64,000 bases of DNA from assembly GCF_041197575.1 (NCBI RefSeq), contig NZ_JBDKXB010000007.1, positions 62,001 to 126,000 of the forward strand, in the 5' to 3' direction. Under the pieces are notes generated by a model. That model saw only the letters and a list, made by a program, of their open reading frames with translations. It ran no database searches and had not been told where the DNA came from. Below, in pieces: positions 42,857 to 51,995 of the stretch (within the stretch, counting starts at the first letter, position 1; every line of letters begins with the position of its first letter). This stretch comes from Thioalkalicoccus limnaeus (GTDB taxonomy: Bacteria; Pseudomonadota; Gammaproteobacteria; Chromatiales; Chromatiaceae). The translations under genes were made by a program, and so were the position numbers.

Positions 42857-44437
42857 TCAGCGCGCGAGCTCGAGCAGCCGATCCAGGTCCAGGTCGGCCT
42901 CCAGACGGTCGGCCAGGGCGTCGAGCGTTGCCTCGATGCGCGCCCCATAGTCGGGCAGGTCGCTTTGCTGGCCGAAGCGGGCCAGCCAGTGATGGCGAAA
43001 GCCATCGGCCGCGAACAAGCCGTGCAGATAGCTGCCCATGACCCGCCCATCGCTGGACTCGGCGCCCTCGGCCCGTACCCGCGTGCCGTCATCGAGCCGC
43101 AGCCAGGGGCGGTCGAGCGCCGGTCCGCTGGAGCGGCCCATATGCATCTCGTACCCGGTGACTCGCTGTCCACTGCGGCGGTCGAGCACCGCCAGTTCGA
43201 CCAGGTGTTTGGTCGGCCCGATCCAGGTCTCGAGCGCAAGCAGGCCGAGCCCTGGCGTCGAGCCCGGCGGGCCCTCGATGCCATCGGGGTCGTGGATCAT
43301 GCGGCCGAGCATCTGGAAACCGCCGCACAGTCCGACTACGGCCCCGCCGTGACGACGATGGCAGAAGATATCCTGATCCCAACCTTCGCGATGCAGCGCC
43401 TCCATATCGGCACGCGTCGCCTTGGATCCGGGCAGCAGGATCACATCGACATCGCGCGGGATCGGACGTCCGGATGGCACCCAGTGCAGCCGAACCCCCG
43501 GTTCGGCGGCGAGCGGCCCCAGGTCGTCGAAATTGGCGATCCGTGGCAATCGGGGCACGGCCACGGTCAGCCCTGGCCTCCGGTGGGACGGGTCGCTGAT
43601 GTCGGCGGGCACCTCCAGGGCCAACGAATCTTCCGGTGGCAGGTTGTGGGCGGCGGCGAACCATTGGACGATCCCGAGGCTGGGCCAACCGGTTCGGCGA
43701 CTGATCTCGGTGCAGGCCGGCGCGAAGACGGCTGGATCGCCGCGAAATTTGTTGATCAGGTAGCCGGCGACCCGCGCTCGTTCGCTGGGGGTCCAGAGCG
43801 CGTGGGCCCCGATCATCGCGGCCATGACGCCGCCGCGCGAATCGTCGCCGAGCAGAACGACCGGGATGTCGCCGGCTTCGGCCAGCCCCATATTGCTGAT
43901 GTCCTGCGCCCGGAGATATTGTTCGGCACCGCTGCCAGCGCCCTCGATCAGGATCAGGTCGGCGTCGGCGGCCAGCCGGTTCAGGCTGTCGAGCACCGCC
44001 GGCAGCAACCTCGGCTTCAAGGCCTGATAGGCGCTCGCCGACCAGGATCCGATCGGACGCCCGCGCAGGATCACCTGGCAATCGAGATCGCTCTGCGGTT
44101 TCAACAGGACCGGGTTCATGTGCACCGAGCGCGATGCGCGGCAGGCCTGCGCCTGTAACGCCTGGGCCCGGCCGATCTCGCCGGGCGGGATTCGTCCGTC
44201 GGGACCGGGAGGCCAGTCGGAGTCGATCGCAACCGCGGCGTTGTTGCTCATGTTCTGCGCCTTGAAGGGCCGCACCGCGAGACCGCGGCGGCTGTAGGCA
44301 CGACCCAGACCGGCGACGATCAGACTCTTGCCGACATCGGAGGCCGTGCCCTGAATCATCAGGGTGCGGGCGCGGCGCGGGCCGTGATCGCCGAGCGGCG
44401 GAAGGTCGAGATCGAAGGTCTGGGCAGTGATTGACAT
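42857..44437 (-). CDS. cobQ: cobyric acid synthase
   Basis: 526 residues from ATG 44437. N-terminal synthetase domain: TLMIQGTASDVGKSLIVAGL (P-loop), PFKAQNMSNNAAVA, MNPVLLKPQSDLDCQVI and LILIEGAGSGAE. C-terminal class I amidotransferase: VVGLCGGFQMLG (Cys) and GSYLHGLFAADGF (His). It amidates side chains b, d, e and g of adenosylcobyrinic a,c-diamide. I found no cobalamin riboswitch B12-box in the upstream 260 bases. First gene of the operon with the TcuA/TcuB-like pair. Confidence 0.95.
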   Translation of the reverse strand: MSITAQTFDLDLPPLGDHGPRRARTLMIQGTASDVGKSLIVAGLGRAYSRRGLAVRPFKAQNMSNNAAVAIDSDWPPGPDGRIPPGEIGRAQALQAQACRASRSVHMNPVLLKPQSDLDCQVILRGRPIGSWSASAYQALKPRLLPAVLDSLNRLAADADLILIEGAGSGAEQYLRAQDISNMGLAEAGDIPVVLLGDDSRGGVMAAMIGAHALWTPSERARVAGYLINKFRGDPAVFAPACTEISRRTGWPSLGIVQWFAAAHNLPPEDSLALEVPADISDPSHRRPGLTVAVPRLPRIANFDDLGPLAAEPGVRLHWVPSGRPIPRDVDVILLPGSKATRADMEALHREGWDQDIFCHRRHGGAVVGLCGGFQMLGRMIHDPDGIEGPPGSTPGLGLLALETWIGPTKHLVELAVLDRRSGQRVTGYEMHMGRSSGPALDRPWLRLDDGTRVRAEGAESSDGRVMGSYLHGLFAADGFRHHWLARFGQQSDLPDYGARIEATLDALADRLEADLDLDRLLELAR

Positions 44438-44698
44438 AGGTGATTTCCCGGCTGCGAACACGACGATTGGACACCGATGGGCCTGTTCAGTGCAATGGTA
44501 AATGGCTCACGCGACGCCCGGCGAGCCGATACCGGGGACCTCGCGGGCGCCGCGATGGCCCGGTTTGGATTGTGGAAAAACCGGGTCGACGGCATTATCT
44601 GTGGGCCATCGCGTCGGCCTTGATCAGCCAGCCTGATTCCCCCGGCAGTCCGCGTCCAAGCCTGAATCCACCGATACGAGGTCCGATACTCTCACCCC

Positions 44699-45442
44699 AT
44701 GTTTCGCCATTTCCAGCGTTATCTTTTGACCGGCGTCATCACCATCATCCCGATCCTGGTGACGGTCTTCGTCTTTGATTTCTTCCTGCGGCAACTGTCG
44801 AATTTCGGCAAACCGACGGTGCGGGCCATGGCCATGTCGGTCCGTGATTTCTCCCCGGACTTGGCGCGTTGGATGCTAGAAGTGCCCTGGCTGCAGTCGT
44901 TGCTCGCGATCCTGTTCACGATCACCGCGCTCTACCTGCTTGGATGGGTCGTCTCGATCATGGTGGGGCGACGCTTGCTGAGCCTGCTCGAAGCCCTGGT
45001 CGAGCGGATCCCGTTGGTGACCAAGGTGTATGGTTCGACCAAACAACTGGTCCAGGCGTTTCAGAAGAAACCGGGCGACCTGCAACGGGTCGTGCTGATC
45101 GAGTTTCCCCATCGGGAGATGAAGGCGGTCGGCTTCGTCACCGAGACCATGAAGGACGAGGTCAGCGGGATCGAACTGGCGGCGGTCTACGTCCCGACGA
45201 CACCGAATCCGACCTCCGGCTACCTGGAGATCGTGCCCAAGGAACGCCTGGTCAGCCTGGATTGGACGATCGACGAGGCGATGACCTTCATCATCTCCGG
45301 CGGGACCGTGTCACCCGGGCGCATCCGCTATACGCGCCCGGCGGCCGACGCGGCGGGGGCCGCGACGACGCCGACCGCCCCGTCGGACATGTCCGCGCCG
45401 CCCCCTCCGAGTCAGCCGATGCCCGGATCCTCAGCGCCTTGA
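44699..45442 (+). CDS. DUF502 family membrane protein
   Basis: 247 residues. Two N-terminal helices (about 9-28 YLLTGVITIIPILVTVFVFD and 65-90 SLLAILFTITALYLLGWVV) and the DUF502 core: RIPLVTKVYGSTKQLVQAFQ, GFVTETMKDEVSG, VYVPTTPNPTSGYLEIVPKE and DEAMTFIISGGTVSP. The C-terminus is Ala/Pro-rich. The family is common in proteobacteria and plants but has no firm biochemical role. It converges with the HtrA gene, overlapping by 12 bases at the 3' ends. Confidence 0.9.
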   Translation: MFRHFQRYLLTGVITIIPILVTVFVFDFFLRQLSNFGKPTVRAMAMSVRDFSPDLARWMLEVPWLQSLLAILFTITALYLLGWVVSIMVGRRLLSLLEALVERIPLVTKVYGSTKQLVQAFQKKPGDLQRVVLIEFPHREMKAVGFVTETMKDEVSGIELAAVYVPTTPNPTSGYLEIVPKERLVSLDWTIDEAMTFIISGGTVSPGRIRYTRPAADAAGAATTPTAPSDMSAPPPPSQPMPGSSAP

Positions 45443-46852
45443 TATCAGCAGCAATTGGCCGTCGCGCCAAAGGCGCAGACTGGTCAGTGCCCTGGTCTGA
45501 CGCAGTGCGGTCCGGAGCTCTTGCAGGTTGTTGATGCGCTGCCCGTTGACCTCGAGGAGCAGGTCGCCTTGCCGAAGCCCGGTTTCGGCCGCCGGGCTGG
45601 CCGGCTCAACCGGTCCCACGTCGACACCGACCAAGAGGCCGCGCTGCAGCGGTCGGTTACCGTCGGCGAGCCGCGCGCCGGACAGGGCGCGGCTGATGCG
45701 CGCACCCTCGACGAAATGCTCGTAGGGGTCGGCGACCTTGCCGCGGATGGTCCGCATCCGGCCGTCGCGGACGATCTGGAGTTCCACCGTGTCGCCAACG
45801 CGTTTCAGCCCAATGCGGTTGCGTAGATCCGCCGCGCCGCGGACCTCGGCGCCATCGACGCGGGTCACGACATCGCCGGGTCGTACCCCGGCCCGTTCGG
45901 CCGCCGAGTTGGACTCGACCTTCGCGATCACGGCGCCGCGATGCACCTCGACGCCCAAGGCGCGGGCCAGGTCCGGCGTGAGATCCTGGACACCGACTCC
46001 GAACAGCCCACGGCGCACCTCGCCATGTTCCAAAAGCTGGTCCATGACGACCTTGGCCATGTTGATCGGGATCGCGAAGCCGATTCCGACATTGCCGCCT
46101 CCGGGCGCGATGATCGCGGTGTTGATGCCGATTAGTTCGCCGCGGAGGTTGACGAGTGGGCCGCCGGAATTGCCCGGGTTGATCGAGGCGTCGGTCTGTA
46201 TGTAGCTTTCGTAGCCCTCGATACCGAGCCCCGAGCGACCCAAGGCGCTGACGATGCCCGAGGTGACTGTCTGTGACAGACCGAAAGGGCTGCCCACGGC
46301 AATCACGAAGTCGCCGACGCGGAGCTGATCGGAATCGCCGACCGGCAGCTGCTGCAATTCCTCGGATGGAACTCGCAGCACCGCGACGTCGGTCTGCGGG
46401 TCGGAACCGACCAGCTCGGCGAGCAAGGTCCGACCGTCGTGAAGTGTCACCTCGATCTGCTCGGCCTTGTTCACGACGTGGTGATTGGTCAGGACGATCC
46501 CGTTGTGGCTATCGACGATGACGCCGGAACCGAGACTTTGACCACGGCGCTCGCGGTGGTCCGGGATGTCGAAGAAACGTCGGAAAAAAGGGTCGCGCAG
46601 CATTGGGTTATCGGCGATCTCGATGCGCGTGACGGTCGCGATGTTGACGACCGCTGGAACCGTGCGTTCGAGCATCGGGGCCAAGCTGGGCAACGGGGTG
46701 TCATCGACGGACGCAGGCAGTGCCGCTTGGGCACTGTGACCCCCGAGCAGGCAAAGGGTTAGCGCCAAGAGAGGGACCAGCCAACGAGGGACTCTCTGGC
46801 TGGTCCGAATCGCCGGGGTTCCGGGGACCGGGGAATCGGGCATGCGCGTCAT
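45431..46852 (-). CDS. degQ: DegP/DegQ-family periplasmic serine protease
   Basis: 473 residues from ATG 46852 (ATG 46843 also possible). A signal peptide ends near GGHSAQAA (about 37-44). The catalytic triad is His125 (TNHHVV), Asp155 (TDVAVL) and Ser229 (INPGNSGGPL). Two PDZ domains follow (GVQDLTPDLARALGVEVHRG region; GLRQGDLLLEVNGQRINNL region). It degrades or refolds misfolded envelope proteins. The loop preceding the catalytic domain is short, closer to DegQ or MucD than DegP. Confidence 0.93.
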   Translation of the reverse strand: MTRMPDSPVPGTPAIRTSQRVPRWLVPLLALTLCLLGGHSAQAALPASVDDTPLPSLAPMLERTVPAVVNIATVTRIEIADNPMLRDPFFRRFFDIPDHRERRGQSLGSGVIVDSHNGIVLTNHHVVNKAEQIEVTLHDGRTLLAELVGSDPQTDVAVLRVPSEELQQLPVGDSDQLRVGDFVIAVGSPFGLSQTVTSGIVSALGRSGLGIEGYESYIQTDASINPGNSGGPLVNLRGELIGINTAIIAPGGGNVGIGFAIPINMAKVVMDQLLEHGEVRRGLFGVGVQDLTPDLARALGVEVHRGAVIAKVESNSAAERAGVRPGDVVTRVDGAEVRGAADLRNRIGLKRVGDTVELQIVRDGRMRTIRGKVADPYEHFVEGARISRALSGARLADGNRPLQRGLLVGVDVGPVEPASPAAETGLRQGDLLLEVNGQRINNLQELRTALRQTRALTSLRLWRDGQLLLISRR

Positions 46853-47148
46853 GGTGATCTTGGTTTTCCGCTTGGGTGTTCGGAAGGCGATCGAACCGCC
46901 GTGCGTCGACGAGCTGGACATAGCCCGCCAATTGGCGTTCTTGCGCGAAACGAGGGTTCGCGATCGCACATCACAGGTCAGGCGAACGGCTGCGGTCGCG
47001 GATCTCGATCGAGCGTTCGCAAGCTCAACTATGCAAAGGCGCAGTCACTTTTTCAAGAGTCGAAATCGTTGATCCGTCTACTGGAGGCTGGTGCCCCGAG
47101 CCGGGCGCGGGTTCCCCGGCCGCGCGACCGATGCCCTGGGGCCTGTGC

Positions 47149-47916
47149 CTACCGCGGTATCGGTCCGGAATCATCGCAAGCCCCAGGTTCCTTCGGGGCG
47201 GGTGCGACTCGATAGACCAGCGCGGCGCGGTCGGTTTGACGCCAGCCTATCTCCAGGTCGGCCAGGCGCATCGCGAACTCGGTGCGTTCGGGGTAACGGT
47301 CCATGTAGCCCGGTCGCGGATCCAGCTGCAAGGTCTGCACGATTAGCCGCCGCAGCTGCCGCGCTCCGTCGGGATCCAATCGCAAGAGCTGATCCTGGGC
47401 CTCGGTCGTGAACAGGACCGGCTGATCGGCGCGCGGTGGCTCGTCGGCGAAGCCGGCGCTGGCCGTGGGAATCGCATCCGCGTAACGGAGGTAGGGCTTG
47501 ATGTCCAGGACCGGCGTGCCGTCGAGCAGGTCGACACCGCGCAGGCGCAGCGTCAAACCCTCGGTCGTCCTTTCGGATCCGAGGTATGCGACGGCCGAGA
47601 GGCCGATCGGGTTCGGTCGGTAGGGCGCCCGACTGGCGAATACGCCGATCTTGCGGCGGCCACCGAGGCGCGGGGGCCGCACCTTCGGTCGCCAGCCAGC
47701 ACCGATGCAGGTATGAAAGAGGAACACGAGCCAGATATGCGAAAAACCATCCAGGCCGTCGAGCGCTTCTTCACGGTCGTATGGCGGCAACAGGATCAAC
47801 CGGGCCTCGACCGCCGTGACGAGGTTGGGCTGGCGCGGGATGCCGAAGCGGTCGGTAAAGACAGAGCGGATCACGCCAATCGGCGTTACCTGGATCGGTG
47901 GCAAGGATCCAGCCAT
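47149..47916 (-). CDS. trmO: tRNA (t6A37) N6-methyltransferase TrmO
   Basis: 255 residues. The TsaA/YaeB beta-barrel pattern is present: IGVIRSVFTDRFGIPRQPNL, GLDGFSHIWLVFLFH, KVRPPRLGGRRKIGVFASRA then PYRPNPIGLSAVAYL, and LDIKPYLRYADAIP. The C-terminal domain ends with a Pro/Ala tail. It adds a methyl group to t6A37 of tRNA-Thr using SAM. It stands alone, upstream of nothing obviously related. Confidence 0.92.
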   Translation of the reverse strand: MAGSLPPIQVTPIGVIRSVFTDRFGIPRQPNLVTAVEARLILLPPYDREEALDGLDGFSHIWLVFLFHTCIGAGWRPKVRPPRLGGRRKIGVFASRAPYRPNPIGLSAVAYLGSERTTEGLTLRLRGVDLLDGTPVLDIKPYLRYADAIPTASAGFADEPPRADQPVLFTTEAQDQLLRLDPDGARQLRRLIVQTLQLDPRPGYMDRYPERTEFAMRLADLEIGWRQTDRAALVYRVAPAPKEPGACDDSGPIPR

Positions 47917-47977
47917 AGCGATCTCGATGTCTTCGTTTGGCTCAGGGTTCGCCTGCTGCCTCCGGATGCTCGTTCGC

Positions 47978-48301
47978 TCATCTGGATCCTCGGCTATGGA
48001 GCTGGGCGGCGAGCGGCAGGCGGCCGCGGGCGGTCTCCGCGCGGCTCGATGCCGAGGCGCCAGAACGGCCTGCGCTAACGCGTTGACCCTCGCAGCCTTG
48101 TCGGGTTCGGTTGATATTGATCTGTCCCTCTTGATAGGTGGTGTTCGTATTCGAATCCCCGCATTGATGGGTATGGTTGATATTGATTCGACCGACCTGC
48201 GTTGTCGTATTCTGGTTGGCCATCGCGGCGGATTGCGCGGTGACAGCCATCAGACTCAGCAGGAGTAGGATTAACCGGGATGGCCTGGTCGCGTGCGTCA
48301 T
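47978..48301 (-). CDS. short curlin-repeat exported protein, C-terminus doubtful
   Basis: About 107 residues from ATG 48301. A signal peptide (LILLLLSLMAVTAQSAAMA) is followed by about three repeats of the curlin-like pattern N-x-N-x-T-x-Q-x-G: ININHTHQCGDSNTNTTYQEG, ending QININRTRQG. After that the protein turns Arg/Ser/Ala-rich (GQRVSAGRSGASASSRAETA), unlike the repeats and unlike its sister gene. A frameshift near 48090 would explain this: the neighbouring frame stops soon after. It may be a pseudogene with an aberrant tail. Confidence 0.6.
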   Translation of the reverse strand: MTHATRPSRLILLLLSLMAVTAQSAAMANQNTTTQVGRININHTHQCGDSNTNTTYQEGQININRTRQGCEGQRVSAGRSGASASSRAETARGRLPLAAQLHSRGSR

Positions 48302-48485
48302 GTCATCGGGCTCCGAGTTCGGTGTTCGTCGTGCTCGTCGGCTAGGCAAGATCGTGGGGACGGGGCGCGATCAGGGCAGAGAGCCCGATCGCGGAGGTGT
48401 GATCTCTCCTGGTCGATGTCTCATGGATTCAAGGCGTTAGCTGCCTGCGATGGGCCGGCGCCGACCATGGGCGCCGGCTGAGCAG

Positions 48486-48806
48486 TCAGTCACGCGCGCG
48501 GCCGCGTGTCAGGCTGGTGCGATTGGAGAAGCCTCGTTGGTGGGTTTCATTGTAGTTCGAATCGCCGAACTGGCCGGTCTGGTTCCAGTTGGAATCGCCG
48601 CGCTGCCGGGTGCGGTTGGCGTTGTCCCGACCTTCTTGATAGGTCGCATTGTCATTGAGGTTGCCGCGTTGGAAGGTATCATTGGTGTTGATGCGGCCTT
48701 CCTGGATCGTCGTGTTGACGTTGGTCTGCGCAACGGCGGATCCGCCCGCGATGATCAGCGGCAGCGCAAGGGCGAAGGGGGCGAGCCTGGAAATGGATTT
48801 CTTCAT
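48486..48806 (-). CDS. curlin-repeat mini-protein
   Basis: 106 residues from ATG 48806, preceded by AGAGGAAA. A signal peptide (RLAPFALALPLIIAGGSAVA) leads into about six tandem repeats of roughly 11 residues with the pattern N-x-N-x-T-x-Q-x-G: TNVNTTIQEG, INTNDTFQRG, LNDNATYQEG, DNANRTRQRG, SNWNQTGQFG, SNYNETHQRG. Regular Asn and Gln ladders are the mark of curli-type amyloid subunits. It is much shorter than CsgA, and no csgEFG export genes are in the window. It may be a secreted nucleator or decoy. Confidence 0.72.
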   Translation of the reverse strand: MKKSISRLAPFALALPLIIAGGSAVAQTNVNTTIQEGRINTNDTFQRGNLNDNATYQEGRDNANRTRQRGDSNWNQTGQFGDSNYNETHQRGFSNRTSLTRGRARD

Positions 48807-49084
48807 TGGTGTTTCCTCTCTCGTTGCGTAATCGATTGACTTGGTTGCAGGTCGTCGGCCGCTGAGCACCGGCGGCGATGTCCGCTGACAAGGGCTGACA
48901 GGATCAACGGATGCGTTGATGGTCATCACATTGTCGAGATCAGGATACGCGGTGGAGTCTGAACGCAGGCTGAACGACGATCAGTGGTTCGTCGGTCGTC
49001 GTGGCGCGGTGTTAGGCGGCCGTTATCCGCCGTGATGTTCTTGCCGCGACGTTCTGGTACCGGGTCGCACAGCGTCGATGGTCG

Positions 49085-50533
49085 TCAGCCGGCGCCGGCG
49101 TCCTTGATCGCTGACCAGGCAGCCAAGGCGGCTGCACGCGAGGTGGTCAGATCGACGATCGGCCGCGGGTAATCTCGTCCCAGCTCGAGATCGGCCTGAC
49201 TGAGAAGCTCCCGCGGCGCCATCCATGGGCGGTGGATATAGGTGTCGGGTAGGCGGGCGAGCTCCGGGCACCAGCGACGCACATAATCGCCGCTCGGGTC
49301 GAAACGTTCACCTTGGCGGATCGGATTGAAGATGCGGAAGAAGGGCGCGGCGTCGGCGCCGCAACCCGCGACCCATTGCCAGCCGAGCGTATTGTTCGCG
49401 AGGTCCGCGTCGACCAGCGTGTCCCAAAACCATCGCGCACCCAGTTGCCACGGCAGGCGCAGATTCTTCGTGAGAAAGGAGGCAGCGACCATGCGCACGC
49501 GATTGTGCATCCAGCCGGTCGTCCACAGCTCGCGCAGACCGGCGTCGACCAGCGGGATGCCGGTCCGTCCCTGTTGCCACGCGTGCAGTCGCGTCCCGTC
49601 GTCGTGGCACCACGGAAAGGCGGCGAAGCGTCGATCGAGCGGCGTCTCCGGCGTCTGCGGAAAAAACGCCAACAGGTGATGGGCGAACTCACGCCACCCC
49701 AGCTCGCGGAGGAAGGATGCCGCCGGCTCCCGGTCGAGGTCGATGCCTCGCTCGAGCAGGGCACCGAGCAACTGCCGTGGGCTGATCTCACCAAAATGCA
49801 GGTGCGGAGACAAGCGCGAGGTGCCTCGGTGGTCGGGTCGGTCGCGGCCCTCGACGTATTGGACGAGTCGCCGGTCAAGAAAATCCCGCGCGGCGCGCCA
49901 GGCGCCTTCCTCGCCCGGCGTCCAGGCGTCGGCCAAGCCCGTGTCCCAGCGAATACGCGGCTGCAAGCGCAGGGTCGAGAGATCCAGTCCGGTCAGCTCG
50001 GGCGGCAACGGCGGCAGCTGGCTGGGAATCGGGATGATCGGGGTCGGCGGGAGCTGGGCGATGGCCCGTCGCCAATAGGCGCTGAAGACACGGTAAGGCC
50101 CTTTCTGAGCGGTCAGGATCTCGCCTGGCTCGAACAACAGGTTGCCATTCGTGCCGAAGCATTCGCTGCCGGATGACCGCAAAGCCTGCTCGATGTGACG
50201 ATCCCGCGCGACGGACGTGGGCTCGTGCAAGCGATTCCAGTGAACGCGACGGGCGCCGGTGGCGGCGATGACCTTCTGCAAGACCTGCAGGCTATCCTCG
50301 CCTTGGGCCAGAATCAGCCGACTGCCGAGACCCGTCAGTCGCCGGTCAAGCGCGGCCAGGCTGTGATGCAACCACCAGCGGCTGGCGGCGCCGGGGGACC
50401 AGGGGTGGTCCTCCGTCGGCGAGTGGATATACAGGGGTACCAGGTGCGTGGCACCGGCCAGTGCCCCGGCGAGCGCCGGGTTGTCGCCAAGACGCAGGTC
50501 ACGACGGAACCAGAGTATCGAGGCGTCGGCCAT
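49085..50533 (-). CDS. phrB: deoxyribodipyrimidine photolyase
   Basis: 482 residues, class I CPD photolyase. N-terminal antenna domain: ILWFRRDLRLGDNPAL. FAD domain: TSRLSPHLHFGEISPRQL, ELGWREFAHHLLAF, GIPLVDAGLRELWTTGWMHN and NNTLGWQWVAGCGADAAP. It repairs UV-induced pyrimidine dimers using blue light, fitting a light-exposed organism. Its ATG directly follows the stop of the cupin gene (TGAATG), so the two are co-transcribed. Confidence 0.95.
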   Translation of the reverse strand: MADASILWFRRDLRLGDNPALAGALAGATHLVPLYIHSPTEDHPWSPGAASRWWLHHSLAALDRRLTGLGSRLILAQGEDSLQVLQKVIAATGARRVHWNRLHEPTSVARDRHIEQALRSSGSECFGTNGNLLFEPGEILTAQKGPYRVFSAYWRRAIAQLPPTPIIPIPSQLPPLPPELTGLDLSTLRLQPRIRWDTGLADAWTPGEEGAWRAARDFLDRRLVQYVEGRDRPDHRGTSRLSPHLHFGEISPRQLLGALLERGIDLDREPAASFLRELGWREFAHHLLAFFPQTPETPLDRRFAAFPWCHDDGTRLHAWQQGRTGIPLVDAGLRELWTTGWMHNRVRMVAASFLTKNLRLPWQLGARWFWDTLVDADLANNTLGWQWVAGCGADAAPFFRIFNPIRQGERFDPSGDYVRRWCPELARLPDTYIHRPWMAPRELLSQADLELGRDYPRPIVDLTTSRAAALAAWSAIKDAGAG

Positions 50534-50824
50534 TCAGTCGAGCCGGTAGTGTTTTTCGACCGGTTCGAGGATCTCCCAGGTACAACGCAGTCCCGCAGGG
50601 AAGGTGATCAGGTCACCGCGAGCGAAGGTCAGCGGTGCCCCGCCCTCCGGGGTCACCGTGAACCGACCCCTGAGCACGTAGCAGGTCTCGTTGCGATCGT
50701 ATTGCCAGGGAAAGGTCGCGACGTCCTTTCGCCATACCGGCCAACCCTCGACACCGAGGACCTCGAGTTTGGCCGGGGACGGCTTGCGTTCGAAGAGGAT
50801 CTCGTATTCGGTCATCGTGGACAT
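50534..50824 (-). CDS. small cupin-domain protein
   Basis: 96 residues, cupin_3/DUF861 type. EGWPVWRKDVATFPWQYDR then NETCYVLRGRFTVTP, and GDLITFPAGLRCTWEILEPV, form the two cupin motifs with one glutamate and few histidines. ATG 50824 follows GAGGAG closely; the longer upstream frame has no similarity. The function is not known; it is co-transcribed with the photolyase. Confidence 0.82.
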   Translation of the reverse strand: MSTMTEYEILFERKPSPAKLEVLGVEGWPVWRKDVATFPWQYDRNETCYVLRGRFTVTPEGGAPLTFARGDLITFPAGLRCTWEILEPVEKHYRLD

Positions 50825-50963
50825 GCTCCTCGAGTCGTGCGTTCTTCGGTTGCGCCTGGGCGGTTCCCGCTCGTGAGCGCAACCGGTGTTCTTAGGGTGA
50901 TCGTCCGGCTTTTTCAAGGCTCGCGGCCTTGAGTTGGAATCGTCGATGGGGGACACTGCGGGC

Positions 50964-51458
50964 ATGAGCGAGATCCTCGATCCCCTGTCGCTCGCCGTTG
51001 GCCGGTGCTTGTCGGCGGCAGCGCTGCGCCTGACAACGGCGGAGTCCTGTACCGGTGGCTGGCTGGCCAAGGTCGTGACCGACGTCCCGGGCAGCAGCGG
51101 ATGGTTCGACCGTGGCTTCGTCACCTATGACGACCGGGCGAAGGTCCAGATGCTGGGCGTCCAGGTGGAGACCATCACGGGTGCCGGAGCGGTCAGCGAG
51201 GCCGTGGTGCGCGAGATGGCCTTGGGTGCTTTGGCGCACAGCGAGGCGCAGATCGCCATCGCGATCACCGGCATCGCCGGGCCCGGTGGTGGCTCCGACG
51301 AGAAGCCGGTTGGCACCGTCTGGTTTGCCTGGGCCCTCGTCGATGGACAAGTCGTGACCCAGCGCCTGCAATTCGCCGGCCATCGCGACGAGGTCCGCCA
51401 TCAGGCGGTGCGCGTCGCATTGGAGCGGCTGATCGAGCTGCTTGGCCCGTGTGAGTGA
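50964..51458 (+). CDS. pncC: nicotinamide-nucleotide amidase (CinA C-terminal family)
   Basis: 164 residues from ATG 50964. Signature: RLTTAESCTGGWLAKVVTDV (catalytic Ser region), SGWFDRGFVTYDDRAKVQML, AIAITGIAGPGGGSDEKPVG and GTVWFAWA. It deamidates NMN to nicotinate mononucleotide in pyridine-nucleotide salvage. It lies two genes upstream of recA, where cinA-type genes often sit. The thpR start overlaps its end. Confidence 0.93.
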   Translation: MSEILDPLSLAVGRCLSAAALRLTTAESCTGGWLAKVVTDVPGSSGWFDRGFVTYDDRAKVQMLGVQVETITGAGAVSEAVVREMALGALAHSEAQIAIAITGIAGPGGGSDEKPVGTVWFAWALVDGQVVTQRLQFAGHRDEVRHQAVRVALERLIELLGPCE

Positions 51459-51978
51459 GCGTCTCTTCTTTGCCCTCTGGCCAGATCCCTCCGCCCGCGC
51501 GCATCTGATCCGATTGGTCCGTTCGCGGGTTCCCGTCGCGGCTCGACCGACGCACCCGGCCGACCTGCACCTGACCCTCGCCTTCATCGGCCCGCTCGCC
51601 GGCACGGCCCGCGTGTGTGCGCTGGAGGTGGCCGGCGCCGTGCGCATGGCGCCGTTCGGGTTCGAGCTCGATCGCATCGGCCACTGGCCGGGGCCGCGGG
51701 TCCTCTGGTGCGGCCCGGCCGGCGTCCCGGATGCGCTCGAGCTTCTGGCGACGCGGCTGATCACGGGTCTGATCCACTGCGGCGTCGCCGCGGATCGGCG
51801 GCCCTTCCAGCCCCATGTCACGCTCGGTCGCCGCATCGGTGCGCTCGGGCATCCCGAATCCCCTTCCGCATTGGCTCGTCCCATTCACTGGCGTGCGACC
51901 GACTTCGTGTTGGCCGCGAGTGGGGGAGGCGGCCCGCCGCGCTATCGCTGGTTGCGTCGGTGGCCATTGCAGCCATGA
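51451..51978 (+). CDS. thpR: RNA 2',3'-cyclic phosphodiesterase (2H family)
   Basis: 175 residues from GTG 51451, overlapping the pncC stop. The two H-x-T-x motifs of the 2H superfamily are HLTLAFIGPL (about 44) and HVTLGRRIG (about 121); RLFFALWPD is the typical N-terminus. It opens 2',3'-cyclic phosphates and shows 2'-5' ligase activity in vitro. A TTG nine bases upstream is less likely. Confidence 0.9.
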   Translation: MSERLFFALWPDPSARAHLIRLVRSRVPVAARPTHPADLHLTLAFIGPLAGTARVCALEVAGAVRMAPFGFELDRIGHWPGPRVLWCGPAGVPDALELLATRLITGLIHCGVAADRRPFQPHVTLGRRIGALGHPESPSALARPIHWRATDFVLAASGGGGPPRYRWLRRWPLQP

Positions 51979-51995
51979 CTGGGCTGGGGTGATAT
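51967..51995 (+). promoter_or_regulatory. weak candidate promoter for recA
   Basis: TTGCAG at 51967-51972 and TGATAT at 51990-51995 with 17 bases between. No LexA operator (CTG-N10-CAG with AT-rich core) is visible between thpR and recA. Confidence 0.25.

Noticed and set aside
42584..44158. 524-codon open frame on the plus strand
   Set aside because: Antisense to cobQ and the tcuA-like gene, both of which carry clear catalytic motifs.
44438..44698. Possible cobalamin riboswitch upstream of cobQ
   Set aside because: I looked for the B12-box and the surrounding stem pattern on the minus strand and did not find them; only an 8-bp inverted repeat (CCCGGTTT/AAACCGGG) is present.
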